DNA of 64,000 bases from Nocardioides sp. URHA0020 (GCF_000620705.1 NZ_KK211172.1:196963-260962); one strand, 5' to 3'. Counted from the first letter of the stretch, positions 49,871-59,175 are shown. Notes: a model not told the origin generated them from the sequence alone. A program made the numbers and translations.

Positions 49871-52800
49871 ATGGCGTTCGAGGCGCGGATCCTCGGCCCC
49901 GTCGAGGCCACCGTCGACGGACGGAAGGTCGTGCTCGGCTCCCCGAAGCAGCGCGCCGTCTTCGCTCTCCTGGTGCTCAACGCCGGACGCGTCGTGTCGA
50001 CCGACCGGATGACCGACGAGCTGTGGGGAGACCAGACCCCGGAGTCGCCCTCGTCCTCGCTGCAGGTCTACATCTCGCGCCTGCGCCGTAGCCTGCGCGC
50101 CGACACCGAGGATGTCCAGGACTCCCAGGACACCCAGGACAGCGGAGCCGACGAGGCGACGGCTGCCCCGTCCGTGCAGCTGCTGCGACGCGGCGCGGGC
50201 TACCAGCTCGACGTGCCCGAGTCGTCGATCGACGCTCACCGGTTCGCGGACCTGGTCAGCTCCGCCCGCTCCTTGCTGCCGCACCGGCCGCCGGACGCCC
50301 GGCTCCTCATCGAGGAGGCGCTGTCGCTGCTGCGCGGGCCGACGCTGGCCGACGTCGTGGGCAGCCTCGGCACGACCGGGACCGCGGAGGTGAAGCGCCT
50401 CGACGACCTGCGGCTGATCGCCCAGGAGTCGCGGCTCCAGGCCCTGCTGGCCGAGGGCGACCACGCCCGGGCCGCCGCGGACGCGGCCGCGCTCGTCCGG
50501 GAGCACCCGTGGCAGGAGAGCCTGCGTGCCACCTTGATGCTGTCGTTGTACCGCGCCGGTCGCCAGGCCGAGGCCCTGCAGGCGTACGACGACGTCCGCG
50601 AGGAGCTCGCTGAGCAGCTCGGGGTCGACCCGGGCACGGCCCTGCGCGAGCTGCACGCCAGCATCCTGCGACAGGATCCCGGCCTCGATCCCGTGACGCC
50701 TCCGCCGGTCCCGGCCGAGGCGTCGGCCGACGAGCGCCTGCCGAGATCGCCCATCGGCTCGGTCGCGACCGGCAAGGTCCCCGAGCCCCTGACCACGCTC
50801 GTCGGGCGTGACAGCGAGGTCGAGGAGGTCCTCGACGCCGTCTCGCGGGCCCGGTTGGTCGCCCTGGTCGGCACGGGCGGCGCGGGCAAGACCCGCGTGG
50901 CCACGGCCGTCGCGACGACGTACCGCGACCGCCTCCCCGGTGGCGTGTGGTGGGTCGATGTCTCCGCGCTCGACGACCCCGCGACGCTGCCGCTCGTGGT
51001 CGGGGTCGCGGTGGGCGGCCACGAGCCGCCCGAGGGCACCCCTCTGGAGAGTGCGATCAGCCACGTCGGCGACCAGCGGGCGTTGCTGGTGCTCGACAAC
51101 TGCGAGCACCTGGCGGCCGCGTGCGCCGAGGTGATCGAGCAGGTCCTTGCCGGGTGCCCCGGACTCCGCGTCCTGGCCACCAGCCGCGAACCTCTCTCGG
51201 TGCCGGGCGAGCTGGTCTGGCCGGTGCTGCCGCTGGCCCTGCCACCGTCCGCCGGGTCGGCCTCGGAGGCCGAGATCGCGAGCTCCCCGGCCGTCCGGCT
51301 GTGGTCCGAACGTGCGTCGGCCGCCTTGCGAGGGTTCCGCCTCGACCAGAGCAACAGCGCCGTCGTCGCCCGCATCTGTCACCGCCTCGACGGCCTGCCC
51401 CTCGCCATCGAGCTCGCCACGGCGCGGCTGAGGGTCCTCTCGCTCGAGGAGATCGCCGACGCTCTCGACCACCACCTCGAGGTGCTCGTCGCCCCGGATC
51501 GTGGTCTGCCCGAGCGGCACCGCACCCTGCGGGCCACGCTGGACTGGAGCTTCCGGCTGCTGGAGGCCGACGAGCAGCGGCTCCTTGCCCGGCTGTCGGT
51601 CTTCCACGGTGGCTTCACCCTGGATGCCGCGGCGGCGGTCCACGACGCCGGCCCGGGCGCCCGCTCAGCCCTGGACGTGGTCTCCGGCCTGATCGACCGG
51701 TCGCTGGTGGTGGTCGTGGACCGTGGCCGCCCCACCCGCTACCGGCTCCTGGAGACGATCCGGCTCTTCGCTGCCGAGCAGCTCGACGCGCAGGAGGGTG
51801 CGCGCACGGCGAGCGACCGTCATCTCGGCTACTTCCTCGAGGTGGCCGAGGCCGCGGAACGACAGCTGCTCGGCCCGTCCCAGCAGGACTGGCTCGACCG
51901 CCTGGACGGCGACGTCGCCAACCTCGTCGGCGCCCTGCGCTGGTCGGTCGGCGCGGGTGCGGCGCCCGAGGCCGGGCTGAGACTGGTCTCCGCGCTGTGG
52001 AGGTTCTGGTACCTGCGCGGCCACTACCTCGCCGGCCGCGAGTGGCTCGACGCCACGCTCGCCGCCGCGCCGCACGCGCCAGCCGCCGTCCGGGCGGACG
52101 CCCTCGCATCGGCCGGCCGCTTCGCCTATCTCCAGTGCGACTACGGCGCCGCCGAGGACCGGCTGCACGCCGCGCTGAGCAGCTACGGCTCCTTGGACGA
52201 CGACATCGGCACCGCCGCCGTCCTGCAGTCGCTGGGCTGTGTGGCGCGGGAGCGTGGTGACTATGCCGCCAGCCTCGCACTGCACCGCGACAGCCGACAG
52301 CGGTGGCAGGCCGCGGGCCGTCCGGACGAGGTCGCTCGGTCCTCGAACTACCTGGCCTTCGTGGCGTGGCTCGCGGGCGACCGGGCCGAGGCCCTGGCCG
52401 AGTCGGTCCGAGCCCGGGAGTTCTTCGCCACCGCGGAGGACGGCGAGGGCAGCACCTGGTCGCTGCTGATCCAGGGAGCGCTCGCGTGCTACTCCGACGA
52501 CCTCGCGCAGGCGGCGGCGCTGCTCGACGAGAGCCGCCGACAGGCCGAGGCGGTCTCCTACCAGGAAGGCGTGGCCTGGTCGCTCAACCTGCTGGGGGTG
52601 ACGGCCGTTCGCAGCGGCGACCCGCACACCGCCCGCACACTCCTCGCCGACAGCCTGCGGGTCCACTGGGAGCTCGGCGACCGCTGGCGTACGGCGAGCG
52701 TCCTGGAGGGCCTTGCCGATGCGGAGGGCAGGCTCGGCGATGCGCTGTGGGCCGGTCACCTCCTCGGTGCGGCCGAGGCCCTGAGGTCGCGCATCGCCGC

Positions 52801-52954
52801 CCCGGTGCCGGCGGTGGAGCGAGCGGACGCCGAGGCGGTGGCCGCCCGGCTCTTCGAGCAGGTCGACTCCGGGCGACTTGCGTCGGCGCTGGCCGAGGGC
52901 CGTCGCAGTCCGCTGGAGCGTACGGTCCTGCATGCGGTGGCACGAGTCGGATGA
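49871..52954 (+). CDS. AfsR/SARP-type transcriptional regulator with NB-ARC-like ATPase
   Basis: A 1027-aa STAND-type regulator. The N-terminal OmpR-like DNA-binding domain (about 1-100; LGSPKQRAVFALLVLNAGRVV) is followed by a bacterial transcriptional activation domain (about 115-265). The ATPase has P-loop VGTGGAGKT near residue 335, LLVLDNCEHL as Walker B and LATSREPL. TPR-like repeats fill about 690-1010. An insertion in the DNA-binding part (DVQDSQDTQDSGADE) is unusual. Such regulators often act in specialised metabolism, but no biosynthetic genes are adjacent. It is followed by the globin gene after 19 bases. Confidence 0.92.
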   Translation: MAFEARILGPVEATVDGRKVVLGSPKQRAVFALLVLNAGRVVSTDRMTDELWGDQTPESPSSSLQVYISRLRRSLRADTEDVQDSQDTQDSGADEATAAPSVQLLRRGAGYQLDVPESSIDAHRFADLVSSARSLLPHRPPDARLLIEEALSLLRGPTLADVVGSLGTTGTAEVKRLDDLRLIAQESRLQALLAEGDHARAAADAAALVREHPWQESLRATLMLSLYRAGRQAEALQAYDDVREELAEQLGVDPGTALRELHASILRQDPGLDPVTPPPVPAEASADERLPRSPIGSVATGKVPEPLTTLVGRDSEVEEVLDAVSRARLVALVGTGGAGKTRVATAVATTYRDRLPGGVWWVDVSALDDPATLPLVVGVAVGGHEPPEGTPLESAISHVGDQRALLVLDNCEHLAAACAEVIEQVLAGCPGLRVLATSREPLSVPGELVWPVLPLALPPSAGSASEAEIASSPAVRLWSERASAALRGFRLDQSNSAVVARICHRLDGLPLAIELATARLRVLSLEEIADALDHHLEVLVAPDRGLPERHRTLRATLDWSFRLLEADEQRLLARLSVFHGGFTLDAAAAVHDAGPGARSALDVVSGLIDRSLVVVVDRGRPTRYRLLETIRLFAAEQLDAQEGARTASDRHLGYFLEVAEAAERQLLGPSQQDWLDRLDGDVANLVGALRWSVGAGAAPEAGLRLVSALWRFWYLRGHYLAGREWLDATLAAAPHAPAAVRADALASAGRFAYLQCDYGAAEDRLHAALSSYGSLDDDIGTAAVLQSLGCVARERGDYAASLALHRDSRQRWQAAGRPDEVARSSNYLAFVAWLAGDRAEALAESVRAREFFATAEDGEGSTWSLLIQGALACYSDDLAQAAALLDESRRQAEAVSYQEGVAWSLNLLGVTAVRSGDPHTARTLLADSLRVHWELGDRWRTASVLEGLADAEGRLGDALWAGHLLGAAEALRSRIAAPVPAVERADAEAVAARLFEQVDSGRLASALAEGRRSPLERTVLHAVARVG

Positions 52955-52973
52955 CCAGGACGGGCGGCAAGCG

Positions 52974-53339
52974 GTGAACACCAGGACGATGCTCCTCGAG
53001 CTGGGTGGCCCCGAGGGTGTCGCGGCGACCGTCGACGAGCTCTACCGGCGCCTGCTGCACGACCCCGAGATCGCGCCGTACTTCGTCGGCGTCGACGTGG
53101 CGGCGATCCGGATCCACATGACCGACTTCCTGGTCGCGGTGGTCGACGGCCCGGACCACTACGCGGGCAGGGACCTGGCCTCCGCCCACGGACGTCTGCA
53201 CATCACCGACGCGGCCTTCGACGCCACCGCCTCCCACCTGCTCGACACCTTGGAGGACCGAGCGGTCAGGCCCGACCTCCTCGACGCCGTGCTCGACCGG
53301 ATCGCACCGCTCCGGGCGTCGATCGTGACCGCTCGGTGA
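52974..53339 (+). CDS. Truncated hemoglobin (group I-like)
   Basis: A 121-aa truncated globin, probably binding heme to scavenge NO or oxygen. The family pattern is LLELGGPEGVAATVDELYRRLLHDPEIAPYF, spread over residues 6-36, then a proximal-His candidate in SAHGRLHITD. The start GTG 52974 is preferred for length; an in-frame ATG at 52989 has AGGA closer. The gap to the AfsR-like gene is 19 bases, so the two are probably cotranscribed. Confidence 0.85.
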   Translation: MNTRTMLLELGGPEGVAATVDELYRRLLHDPEIAPYFVGVDVAAIRIHMTDFLVAVVDGPDHYAGRDLASAHGRLHITDAAFDATASHLLDTLEDRAVRPDLLDAVLDRIAPLRASIVTAR

Positions 53340-53353
53340 GCCTTCGCCGCACC

Positions 53354-53401
53354 GACCGGAAGGCCGACCGGAAGGCCGACTGACAGGCCGACTGAAAGGC
53401 T
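53354..53401. repeat. Four 12-bp tandem repeats
   Basis: Units GACCGGAAGGCC, GACCGGAAGGCC, GACTGACAGGCC and GACTGAAAGGCT, followed by a degenerate CTCTGAAAG. They lie between the globin stop and the EamA gene. Confidence 0.85.
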
Positions 53402-53443
53402 CTCTGAAAGAAACTGACAAGGCCGCGGGCCGACGCTCGGACC

Positions 53444-54352
53444 ATGTCCCACCACGAGCCCAGCGCCGGACCAGCAGGCCGGTCGACCGCCGCCACCCTG
53501 ACGGTGCTCTCCATGTCGAGCGTGCAGCTCAGCGACGCCCTGTCGCTTCCCGTCATCGACACCCTCGGCGCTGCCGGCACTGCCTGGGTGCGCGCCGCCT
53601 GTGGCGCGCTCCTGCTCCTGGCGCTGGTGCGACCGCGGGTGCGCTCGTTGAGCGTGCACCAGTGGCAGTCGATCGTGCCGCTCGGGATCCTGTCCGGCGG
53701 GCTGAGCCTGTGCTTCCTGGCGGCACTCCAGTGGTTGCCGCTCGGCACCGCGGTCGCCATCGAGTTCCTCGGGCCGCTCGGGGTCGCCTTCGTAGGCTCG
53801 GGCCGTCGCGGAGCACGCTGGCCCCTGCTGGCCCTCCTCGGTGTGGTCGCCCTCACCCGGCCCTGGCAGGGCGACGTCCCGCTCGTCGGTGTGCTGCTGG
53901 CCCTGGCCGCGGCCGCCTGCTGGGCAGGCTGCATCGTGCTCACCGCCCGCGTCGGTGACCGGGTCGCGGGTCTCGACGGGGCCGCGCTGGCGCTGGCCGT
54001 CGCCGCGCTCTTCCTCGCCCCGTGGGGCTTCCTCGCCGCCGTGCCGCACCTGGGCCCGAGCACGGCCGCGCACGGACTGGTGCTGGCCGTCCTGATGCCG
54101 GTGCTGCCCTGCGTCCTCGAGCTGGCCGCCCTGCGTCAGCTGCCGCAGGCGGCGTTCGCCACCCTGATGTCCTTCGAGCCGGCGATGGCGGCCGTCGTCG
54201 GTGCGGTCGTCCTGCACCAGCGGCTCGAGCTGCTGCCGACCCTCGGCGTGCTCCTCGTGGTGGCCGCGGGCTACGGCGTCACCCGCTCCGCACCCGACCA
54301 CGAGCAGGCCGCACCGGCCGCCGAGCCCGTGCTCGAACTCGTGGGGGGCTGA
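53444..54352 (+). CDS. EamA-family transporter (RhtA-like)
   Basis: A 302-aa drug/metabolite transporter with about 10 TM segments in two EamA halves (about 15-140 and 150-285). Segments LSMSSVQLSDALSLPVIDTLG and AIEFLGPLGVAF, with LSFEPAMAAVVG in the second half (here MSFEPAMAAVVGAVVL), match the RhtA homoserine/threonine exporter branch. The substrate is not proven. ATG 53444 is used; a weak GACGCT element lies 6 nt upstream. It converges with truB. Confidence 0.88.
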   Translation: MSHHEPSAGPAGRSTAATLTVLSMSSVQLSDALSLPVIDTLGAAGTAWVRAACGALLLLALVRPRVRSLSVHQWQSIVPLGILSGGLSLCFLAALQWLPLGTAVAIEFLGPLGVAFVGSGRRGARWPLLALLGVVALTRPWQGDVPLVGVLLALAAAACWAGCIVLTARVGDRVAGLDGAALALAVAALFLAPWGFLAAVPHLGPSTAAHGLVLAVLMPVLPCVLELAALRQLPQAAFATLMSFEPAMAAVVGAVVLHQRLELLPTLGVLLVVAAGYGVTRSAPDHEQAAPAAEPVLELVGG

Positions 54353-54373
54353 CCTCGCGCCGCCCCGCCCGGG

Positions 54374-55228
54374 TCAGCCGGTGAAGACCGCCACGGGGCG
54401 TGCCGTCGAGCCGCGCGGCTCGTACAGGGCGAGGAACTCGCCGTCGGGCGCGAACACCGCGGACAGGCCGGCGAGCTCGAGGTCGAGGGCTCGCCCGACG
54501 CGTACGTCGCCCGCCTGCCGTTCGTCGAGCTCGGTCGCGGGGAAGGCCGCGCGGGCCGCCTCGGCGATCGGCATCAGCGAGAACTCGTCGCCGAGCTGCT
54601 CGAGCGTGCGGGCGTCGGTGAGCGCGTAGGGGCCGACGGCCGTCCGTCGCAGCGCGGTCAGGTGACCTCCGACGCCGAGTCGCGCCCCGAGGTCGCGGGC
54701 GATCGCCCGGATGTAGGTGCCGCTGGAGCAGCGCACCGAGATGTCGACCTCCGGGCCGCGCACCTCGTGCACCGTCAGCTCGTGCACGGTGACCGGTCGT
54801 GCCTTGAGCGCGACCTCCTCACCGTCGCGGACGCGCTGGTAGGCCCGCTTCCCGTCGACCTTGATCGCGGACACGGCGGTCGGCACCTGCTGGAGCTCGC
54901 CGACGAACTCCGCCGCGGCCGCCCGTACGACGGCCTCCTCGAGCCCGTCGGTCGACACCGTCGCGGTGACCTCGCCCTCGGCGTCGTCGGTGGTCGTGGC
55001 GACACCGAGCCGGATCGTGGCGTCGTACCCCTTCTCGGTCAGCATCAGGTGGCCGAGCAGCCGGGTGGCGCGGTTGACCCCGAGCACCAGCACGCCGGTG
55101 GCCATCGGGTCGAGCGTGCCGGCGTGGCCCACCTTGCGGGTGCCCGCCAGCCGGCGCACCCGGGACACGACGTCGTGCGACGTCATGCCTCCGGACTTGT
55201 CGACGACGACCAGTCCGGACTCAGTCAT
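54374..55228 (-). CDS. truB: tRNA pseudouridine(55) synthase TruB
   Basis: Makes pseudouridine 55 in the T-loop of tRNAs. The 284-aa protein has the catalytic Asp in GHAGTLDPMATGVL, then GYDATIRLGVATTTDDAEG and SGTYIRAIARDLG, and a short C-terminal PUA-like part. ATG 55228 overlaps the rbfA 3' end by 8 bases. Confidence 0.95.
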   Translation of the reverse strand: MTESGLVVVDKSGGMTSHDVVSRVRRLAGTRKVGHAGTLDPMATGVLVLGVNRATRLLGHLMLTEKGYDATIRLGVATTTDDAEGEVTATVSTDGLEEAVVRAAAAEFVGELQQVPTAVSAIKVDGKRAYQRVRDGEEVALKARPVTVHELTVHEVRGPEVDISVRCSSGTYIRAIARDLGARLGVGGHLTALRRTAVGPYALTDARTLEQLGDEFSLMPIAEAARAAFPATELDERQAGDVRVGRALDLELAGLSAVFAPDGEFLALYEPRGSTARPVAVFTG

Positions 55229-55703
55229 CCTCGGTGGGCGTGCCGTCGCCCTCGTCGCTGTCGTCGTCCTCGACGACCTCGCGCGGCTTCTTGTACGGGT
55301 CAGCGTCGCCGGCGTACGTCGGCACCCGTCGGGCCGCCACCTCGTCGTCCTGCGCCTTGGCCCGGGCGAGCACCTCGTCGAGCTGCCGCGCCGTCTCGGG
55401 CAGGGCGTCGGCGATGAAGGTCAGCGTCGGGGCGGTGCGGGTGCCGAGCTGCTTGGCGACCTCGGCGCGGAGCAGGCCCTTGGCCGACTCCAGCGCGGCG
55501 GCCGTGCTGGCCAGGGCGGCCTCGTCGTCGCCGTCGGCGCCGAGCACCGTGTAGAAGATCGTGGCCTGCTGGGAGTCACCGGTGACCCGGACGTCCGTGA
55601 CGGTCACGAACCCGAGACGCGGGTCCTTGATCCGTCGTTCGAGCATCTCGGCGACGACCACCTTGATGCGGTCGGCGATCTTGCGGACCCGTGGGTTGCT
55701 CAT
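55221..55703 (-). CDS. rbfA: Ribosome-binding factor A
   Basis: A 160-aa 30S maturation factor acting at the 5' helix of 16S rRNA. The N-terminal KH-like fold (MSNPRVRKIADRIKVVVAEML, KDPRLGFVTVTDV) is standard. The C-terminal 35 residues are an acidic tail (EVVEDDDSDEGDGTPTEDD). ATG 55703 follows a strong hairpin by 22 bases; the Shine-Dalgarno is AGTAGGAACC-like. Confidence 0.95.
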   Translation of the reverse strand: MSNPRVRKIADRIKVVVAEMLERRIKDPRLGFVTVTDVRVTGDSQQATIFYTVLGADGDDEAALASTAAALESAKGLLRAEVAKQLGTRTAPTLTFIADALPETARQLDEVLARAKAQDDEVAARRVPTYAGDADPYKKPREVVEDDDSDEGDGTPTEDD

Positions 55704-55725
55704 GGTTCCTACTCTCTCAAATCGC

Positions 55726-55767
55726 CGAGTCGGCGCCAGTTTCCGGTGGGAATCTGGCGCCGACTCG
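55726..55767 (-). terminator. 14-bp hairpin between infB and rbfA
   Basis: CGAGTCGGCGCCAG (55726-55739) and its exact complement (55754-55767) enclose a 14-nt loop that can pair four more bases. No U-tract follows, so it could be a terminator, an attenuator or a processing site. Confidence 0.6.
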
Positions 55768-55782
55768 ACAGGGACTGACCGA

Positions 55783-58656
55783 TCAGCTGCGCGGGATCTC
55801 GCGCATCTCGAACGCCTCGATGATGTCGCCTTCCTTGATGTCCTGGAAGTTGCGCAGCACCAGACCACACTCGAAGCCCTCGCGGACCTCGGACGCGTCG
55901 TCCTTCTCGCGCTTGAGCGACGCCAGGTCGAGGTTGTCCGCCACCACGGCGCTGTCCCGGAGGACCCGCACCTTGGCGTTGCGACGGATGACACCGCTGG
56001 TGACCATGCAACCGGCGATGTTGCCGAGCTTGGACGAGCGGAAGATCGCACGGATCTCCGCCTGACCCAGGGTCGACTCCTCGTACTCCGGCTTGAGCAT
56101 GCCCTTGAGCGCTGCCTCGATCTCCTCGATGGCGTTGTAGATGACCGAGTAGTACCGGATCTCCACGCCTTCCTTGTCCGCCATCTCGGTCGCCTTGCCC
56201 TGGGGCCGGACGTTGAAGCCGATGATGATGGCGTCGGAGGCCGCAGCCAGGTCGACGTTGGTCTCGGTGATCGCACCGACACCGCGGTCGATGACGCGGA
56301 TGTTGACCTCGTCGCCGACGTCGATCTGCGACAGCGCGTCCTCGAGGGCCTCGACCGAACCGGACACATCGCCCTTGAGGATGAGGTTGAGCTCCTGGCT
56401 CGCGCCCTTCTCCATGGAGGCCATGAAGTCCTCGAGGGTCCGACGCACGCGGCGCTTGGCCTGCATGGCCGCCCGCTCGCGCGACTCGCGCTTCTCGGCG
56501 ATCTGACGCGCCATCCGGTCGTCCTCGACCACGATGAACGTCTGACCGGCACCCGGGACAGCGGTGAGTCCGAGCACCATCGCCGGACGCGACGGGTCGG
56601 CCTCGGTGATGTTGTCACCGTGCTCGTCGAGCATCGCCCGCACGCGGCCGTAGCCGGCGCCGGCGACGATCGAGTCACCCACGCGCAGCGTGCCGCGCTG
56701 GACCAGGACGGTCGCCACCGGGCCGCGACCGCGGTCGAGGTGTGCCTCGACGACGAGACCCTGAGCGTCCTGGTGGGGGTTGGCCCGCAGGTCGAGCGAG
56801 GCGTCAGCGGTGAGGATGACGGCCTCGAGCAGCTTGTCGAGGTTGAGCTCGGACTTCGCGGAGACATCGACGAACATGCTGTCGCCGCCGTACTCCTCGG
56901 GGACCAGGCCGTACTCGGTCAGCTGGCCACGGACCTTGACCGGGTCGGCGTCCGGCTTGTCGATCTTGTTGACCGCGACCACGATCGGGACGCCGGCGGC
57001 CTTGGCGTGGTTGAGCGCCTCGACCGTCTGCGGCATGACACCGTCGTCGGCCGCGACCACGAGGATCGCGATGTCGGTGGCCTGCGCACCACGGGCACGC
57101 ATGGCGGTGAACGCCTCGTGACCCGGGGTGTCGATGAAGGTGATGCGACGGTCGTTGCCGTCCACCTCGGCCGTGACCTGGTAGGCACCGATGTGCTGCG
57201 TGATGCCACCGGCCTCCTTGTCGACGACGTTCGCGTTGCGGAGCGCGTCGAGGAGCTTGGTCTTGCCGTGGTCGACGTGACCCATGACGGTCACGACCGG
57301 CGGCCGGATGGCCAGGTCGCCCTCGTCGCCCTCGTCCTCACCGAACTCGAGGTCGAAGGACTCGAGCAGCTCGCGGTCCTCGTCCTCCGGGGAGACGACC
57401 TGGACGACGTAGTTGAGCTCCTCGCCGAGCAGCTCGAACGTCTCGTCGTTGACCGACTCGGTCGCCGTGACCATCTCGCCGAGCGAGAAGAGCATCTGCA
57501 CCAGCGACGACACGTCGACGCCGATGCGCTCGGCGAAGTCCGTGAGGGAGGCGCCACGGGGCAGCTTGACGGTCTCGCCGTCGCCCTTGCGGACGCGCAC
57601 GCCGCCGATCGTCGGGGCCTGCATGGCCTCGAACTCCTGACGACGCGCCCGCTTGGACTTGCGACCGCGCCGCGACGGGCCGCCGGGGCGACCGAAGGCG
57701 CCCTGGGTCTGGCCACGCTGGCCGGGACGGCCACCGCCGGGACGGCCACCGCCGCTGGGACCGAAGCCACCCGGACGACCCGGGGCACCGGCACCGGCGC
57801 CCGCACCGGGCGCACCGCGACCCGGAGCACCGCCACCGGGACGACCCGGGGCACCGCCACGGGGGCCACCGGGGCCACCACGAGCGCCGCCGGGACCACC
57901 GGGGCCACGACCGCCGGGGCCGCCACCGAAGGCGGCCGGGGACTTGGGCATCATCGCGGGGTTGGGACGCGGCATGCCCGGGCGACCGGGCGCGCCACCG
58001 TCACGGGCGCCCGGGGGGCGCGGCGGACGGTTCTCGCCACCGGGAGCACCCGGAGCAGCAGGAGCTGCGGGGGCACCCTCTCGGGCCGGAGCGGGCCGAC
58101 GGCCCATGCCCTGGCTGGAGGCGAACGGGTTGTTGCCCGGACGCGGCGTGCCCGCGGGCTTGCCGACCGGACGGGGGGACGGAGCTTTCGGGGTGGCCGA
58201 GGCGGCGGGCGCCTCGGGCTCGGCCGGCGGCTCGGTCGCTGCGGGAGCCTCGGGGGCCGGGGCCTCCGGAGCAGCAGCAGTCTTCTTGGGGCCGGGCCGC
58301 GGGGCGGTCGGCGCGTCGGGGGCAGCGGACGCGGCCACCGGCTCGGCGACCGACGGGGTCGCGGGTGCGACCGGCTCGGCGACCGGCGCCGCCGGCTCAG
58401 CGGCCTCGACGGGCGCCGCGGCCTTCTTGGCGGGCGCCTTCGGGCCGGGCTTGGCGGCGGCGGGTGCGGCCGGGGCCGCGGGGGCCTCGGACTTCAGCTT
58501 GTCGCCGACCTCCTTGCGGAAACGCATCTCCGCGGGGAGCTCGACCGTGGAGCTCGCCGACTTGACGAACTCCCCCATCTCCTTGAACTTCTCGAGAACA
58601 AACTTGCTCTCGACGCCGAACTCCTTGGCGAGCTCGTGAACTCGGGTCTTAGCCAC
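55783..58656 (-). CDS. infB: Translation initiation factor IF-2
   Basis: GTPase that brings initiator tRNA to the 30S subunit. The 957-aa protein starts with an IF2_N domain (TRVHELAKEFGVESKFVLE), followed by a long Ala/Pro then Gly/Arg/Pro-rich linker (about 60-330), a second IF2_N-like part, and the G domain near residue 457 (GHVDHGKTK, DTPGHEAF, VNKIDKPDAD) with the C-terminal domains. GTG 58656 has AAGGAG 5 nt upstream. Upstream is a 137-base gap with a possible leader peptide. Confidence 0.96.
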   Translation of the reverse strand: MAKTRVHELAKEFGVESKFVLEKFKEMGEFVKSASSTVELPAEMRFRKEVGDKLKSEAPAAPAAPAAAKPGPKAPAKKAAAPVEAAEPAAPVAEPVAPATPSVAEPVAASAAPDAPTAPRPGPKKTAAAPEAPAPEAPAATEPPAEPEAPAASATPKAPSPRPVGKPAGTPRPGNNPFASSQGMGRRPAPAREGAPAAPAAPGAPGGENRPPRPPGARDGGAPGRPGMPRPNPAMMPKSPAAFGGGPGGRGPGGPGGARGGPGGPRGGAPGRPGGGAPGRGAPGAGAGAGAPGRPGGFGPSGGGRPGGGRPGQRGQTQGAFGRPGGPSRRGRKSKRARRQEFEAMQAPTIGGVRVRKGDGETVKLPRGASLTDFAERIGVDVSSLVQMLFSLGEMVTATESVNDETFELLGEELNYVVQVVSPEDEDRELLESFDLEFGEDEGDEGDLAIRPPVVTVMGHVDHGKTKLLDALRNANVVDKEAGGITQHIGAYQVTAEVDGNDRRITFIDTPGHEAFTAMRARGAQATDIAILVVAADDGVMPQTVEALNHAKAAGVPIVVAVNKIDKPDADPVKVRGQLTEYGLVPEEYGGDSMFVDVSAKSELNLDKLLEAVILTADASLDLRANPHQDAQGLVVEAHLDRGRGPVATVLVQRGTLRVGDSIVAGAGYGRVRAMLDEHGDNITEADPSRPAMVLGLTAVPGAGQTFIVVEDDRMARQIAEKRESRERAAMQAKRRVRRTLEDFMASMEKGASQELNLILKGDVSGSVEALEDALSQIDVGDEVNIRVIDRGVGAITETNVDLAAASDAIIIGFNVRPQGKATEMADKEGVEIRYYSVIYNAIEEIEAALKGMLKPEYEESTLGQAEIRAIFRSSKLGNIAGCMVTSGVIRRNAKVRVLRDSAVVADNLDLASLKREKDDASEVREGFECGLVLRNFQDIKEGDIIEAFEMREIPRS

Positions 58657-58749
58657 GCTTCTCCTTCTGGCCTGAGACCCGGGTCCAGAACGTGTGCCTG
58701 GGGGGTGATTCAGACCGTTTGTGGGGTGTGCAAACTCATCGGAAAGAAC

Positions 58750-58764
58750 TCATCGAGTGCTCAT
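58750..58764 (-). other. Possible leader peptide MSTR before infB
   Basis: On the minus strand ATG-AGC-ACT-CGA-TGA lies 94 bases before the infB GTG, in the gap after ylxR. From memory, a similar ATGAGTACTCGATGA motif is found upstream of streptomycete infB; this was not checked. It could be a translated leader or part of an RNA fold. Confidence 0.35.
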
Positions 58765-58793
58765 GAGCTGCTGCTCCAGTTTCTGTCGGTCGA

Positions 58794-59117
58794 TCAGGGT
58801 TGGTGTGCGTGCGAGGCGACGTACTCGCCCACCGGTGCGCTGGAGAGTCCCGTCGTGACCCGAAGGGCACGGCCGAAAGCCTTCCGACGTACGGCGAGCT
58901 CGAAACACTCGGTGGTGGGGTGCAGGTGCGCTCCCCGACCGGGTGCGGTGGCTGTCGGATCGGGCACGACGACCGGCTGGCCCTCTGCGTCCGAGCCGGC
59001 GGTCACCCGCAACAACTCGCTTTTCGTGGCCCGCTTCCGACATCCGACACAGGTCCGGACCGGACCGGTGAGGGTCGAGGGATCCGGGCATGCGGGAGAG
59101 ATGTGTTCACGAGCCAC
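58794..59117 (-). CDS. ylxR: YlxR-family RNA-binding protein (DUF448)
   Basis: A 107-aa nucleic-acid-binding protein of the nusA-infB operon. The conserved part is PVRTCVGCRKRATKSELLRV, with GRGAHLHPTTECFELA downstream. It has N- and C-terminal extensions relative to the core. GTG 59117 follows a TAGGCT element by 8 nt, so it appears to have its own promoter. This fits the break of the usual nusA-ylxR linkage by two hydrolase genes. Confidence 0.9.
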   Translation of the reverse strand: MAREHISPACPDPSTLTGPVRTCVGCRKRATKSELLRVTAGSDAEGQPVVVPDPTATAPGRGAHLHPTTECFELAVRRKAFGRALRVTTGLSSAPVGEYVASHAHQP

Positions 59118-59125
59118 TGGTGGTC

Positions 59126-59131
59126 AGCCTA
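59126..59131 (-). promoter_or_regulatory. -10 element TAGGCT of ylxR, leaderless-type
   Basis: Minus-strand TAGGCT, 8 nt before the GTG at 59117. Confidence 0.5.
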
Positions 59132-59175
59132 GCGCGGTTGGGGGTGGGAATCGAACCGGGGCGCAGCGGCGGAGC

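Noticed and set aside
53354..53401. Operator array for the EamA gene
   Set aside because: The units are tandem and lack dyad symmetry or overlap with a clear promoter, so they are recorded only as a repeat.
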